From: JAJYBV01 sp021812265
Lineage (GTDB): Bacteria; Chloroflexota; Ktedonobacteria; Ktedonobacterales; JACDGC01
Direction of reading: 5' to 3'
Assembly (NCBI GenBank): GCA_027459525.1
Contig: DAIDIC010000189.1
Span: forward strand, 1-22,133
DNA: 22,133 nt
Shown here: positions 21,016-22,133 of the stretch, in pieces
Position numbering within the stretch: the first letter of the stretch is position 1
Layout: every line of letters begins with the position of its first letter
Notes under the pieces: model-generated
The model's database searches: none
Seen by the model: only the letters and a program-made list of their open reading frames with translations
What the model was told of the DNA's origin: nothing
Position numbers and translations under genes: made by a program

Positions 21016-21963
21016 ATGTATGCGCCGAAACCGATCGGAACACAAAATCGCGGCTTAATTGCCGCAATTATTGTTACAGCAATAAGCGCGCTGATACTGC
21101 TTGCCATTTTGCTGACGTTAGTGTTTAGTGGCAGAATTATTTGGGGGGCGGTGGGATCCGGATTATCAAATCAATCATCTGCAATGGGACATCCTGTTCC
21201 GGGCATTCCAAAACCCAATTTGACGCTTATGCCACCTGTTGGGCTGCATTTCAATGTTGCTAATGCGCTGGCCTCGCAAACTGTAACACCTTGTCCAACC
21301 TCTACCGTGCCATCTGGCGCGCTGAATCCCACGCCTTCTGCGCAGCGAGTTCCCGCGCAGGCAACCATTCCGGTATGTAATAATGGTCAGCCCTATCAGC
21401 CAAAATGCTATACAGTGCTACCGGGACAAAATCCTACTTTTGATCAGGTGCAGCAGGCGCTTGTTTCTACGTCAAATCAATATGATATTCAGTATGTATT
21501 GGTGGAAGCGATAGCATGGCAGGAAAGCGGCTGGCAAGAGAATGTGCAGGCGTGTGATGGTGGTGTGGGGGTTATGCAGCTTCAGCCGCAGACAACGCAA
21601 TGGCTGAATCAGCAAAACGGCACAAATTATTCACCCTTTACATTGAGCGGCAATATTCAATTGGGGGTTTCCATGGTAAGCTGGCTGTATAATTACTACC
21701 TTCCTTATTGCAATGCGGGAATGCCATCGGGTCAAACCTGCACCGGCGATACTGTATGGCCCGGCGCAACCGATGGGGCAACCTTTCGTGATATTTTAAT
21801 CAGCGCGTATAACGAGGGTGTGGGGACCATGGCGCAATATGGCATAATCAATTGGCAATATGTGAATAATGTTTTAAATCTGCGTCAGCAATTTATTACC
21901 GCGTCTCAGCCGGCGGCCACACCTACCGCAAGCTCATCGCCGACAGTCACTGCAACGCCGTAG
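21016..21963 (+). CDS. Membrane-anchored lytic transglycosylase-like (SLT) protein
   Basis: The 315-residue protein has GGAGG (20999-21003) 12 nt before the ATG. A short cytoplasmic N-terminus is followed by one helix at about 14-39 (LIAAIIVTAISALILLAILL), so the rest is extracytoplasmic. A Pro/Ser/Thr-rich spacer (about 50-135) leads to an SLT/lysozyme-like domain at about 140-295: IAWQESGWQ with catalytic Glu170 (E-S motif), GVGVMQLQP (183-191, the G-x-M-Q motif) and SAYNEGVG (263-270, the A-Y-N motif). It should cleave peptidoglycan glycan strands. Six or more Cys in and around the domain may form disulfides. The C-terminus is a Pro/Thr/Ser-rich tail. It is preceded by a long structured leader and followed by several small palindromes. 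The exact role (cell division, growth, secretion) is unknown. Confidence 0.85.
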   Translation: MYAPKPIGTQNRGLIAAIIVTAISALILLAILLTLVFSGRIIWGAVGSGLSNQSSAMGHPVPGIPKPNLTLMPPVGLHFNVANALASQTVTPCPTSTVPSGALNPTPSAQRVPAQATIPVCNNGQPYQPKCYTVLPGQNPTFDQVQQALVSTSNQYDIQYVLVEAIAWQESGWQENVQACDGGVGVMQLQPQTTQWLNQQNGTNYSPFTLSGNIQLGVSMVSWLYNYYLPYCNAGMPSGQTCTGDTVWPGATDGATFRDILISAYNEGVGTMAQYGIINWQYVNNVLNLRQQFITASQPAATPTASSSPTVTATP

Positions 21964-22044
21964 CAGTTTATTGAGCGACAGTTATAATTTTGCAGTGTGT
22001 TTTGGGGATGAAGTTCGGTGGTGGTGTTTTGGTATTTTGACAAA

Positions 22045-22119
22045 TTCTCATGAGAAAACGCACAGGGACGACCAAGAGGCCGCCCCTGCTGTGTATGTTT
22101 GCAGATCTAGAGTAGATCT
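22045..22119. repeat. Cluster of three short inverted repeats
   Basis: TTCTCATGAGAA (22045-22056) is a perfect 12-bp palindrome. The segment 22061-22093 forms an imperfect hairpin (CAGGG/CCCTG, then CG/CG and CC/GG around AAGA). AGATCTA-GAG-TAGATCT (22103-22119) has 7-bp perfect arms. The middle hairpin could end transcription of the transglycosylase gene, although it is about 100 nt past the stop and lacks a good T tract. Confidence 0.55.
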
Positions 22120-22133
22120 AGGGTTAGCAAATA

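Noticed and set aside
22037..22065. Perfect -35 TTGACA at 22037-22042
   Set aside because: No acceptable -10 at 16-18 nt spacing (GCACAG), so not called a promoter.

Overview
The window reads as a stretch of chromosome from a free-living bacterium of moderate GC content. The mix of genes points to Chloroflexota, possibly a Ktedonobacteria-like lineage: a MEDS-domain protein, a protein built of roughly 80-residue Trp/Gly repeats of the kind I recall beside CHAT and TPR domains, a Ser/Thr kinase/PP2C cluster, and a 12-helix-type ABC-2 exporter under a TetR regulator. That placement is inference from gene content and is only moderately secure. No phage, insertion sequence, CRISPR, tRNA or rRNA was recognised.

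Left part (1-5400). Two genes on the minus strand encode the paired inner-membrane permeases of a peptide/nickel-type ABC importer (the DppB-like one is cut by the window edge). Divergent from them is a four-repeat protein starting at TTG (1624-3015), followed by an intrinsic terminator and a run of stem-loops. A minus-strand MEDS-domain protein comes next, then ribosomal protein L1 standing alone without L11, L10 or L7/L12.

Middle part (5491-13216), all plus strand. A biotin carboxylase is followed by a signalling cluster: a free-standing pseudokinase (7036-7785), a membrane-anchored TPR-like protein (7938-9359), a conventional Ser/Thr kinase with a C-terminal PQQ-type beta-propeller (9470-11425), and a PP2C phosphatase whose N-terminal half is a second degenerate kinase domain (11609-13216). 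The two pseudokinase domains share specific substitutions (an L-[IV]-E-R motif where the ATP-binding Lys should be, and G-x-I-x-P-x-x-V-x-x-T where the HRD loop should be). They therefore look like relatives, and the cluster looks like a dedicated kinase/phosphatase module with non-catalytic adaptor domains. This is the most interesting part of the window.

Right part (13245-22133). A bidirectional terminator separates PP2C from a convergent full-length DNA polymerase I with intact proofreading motifs and an unusual Tyr in the O-helix. A small orphan gene follows, then a perfect 35-bp palindrome. Next is the minus-strand operon TetR > ABC ATPase > ABC-2 permease, whose promoter has a palindrome exactly in the -35/-10 spacer. 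The window ends with a long, structured, apparently non-coding leader, a membrane-anchored lytic transglycosylase-type protein, and a cluster of short palindromes.
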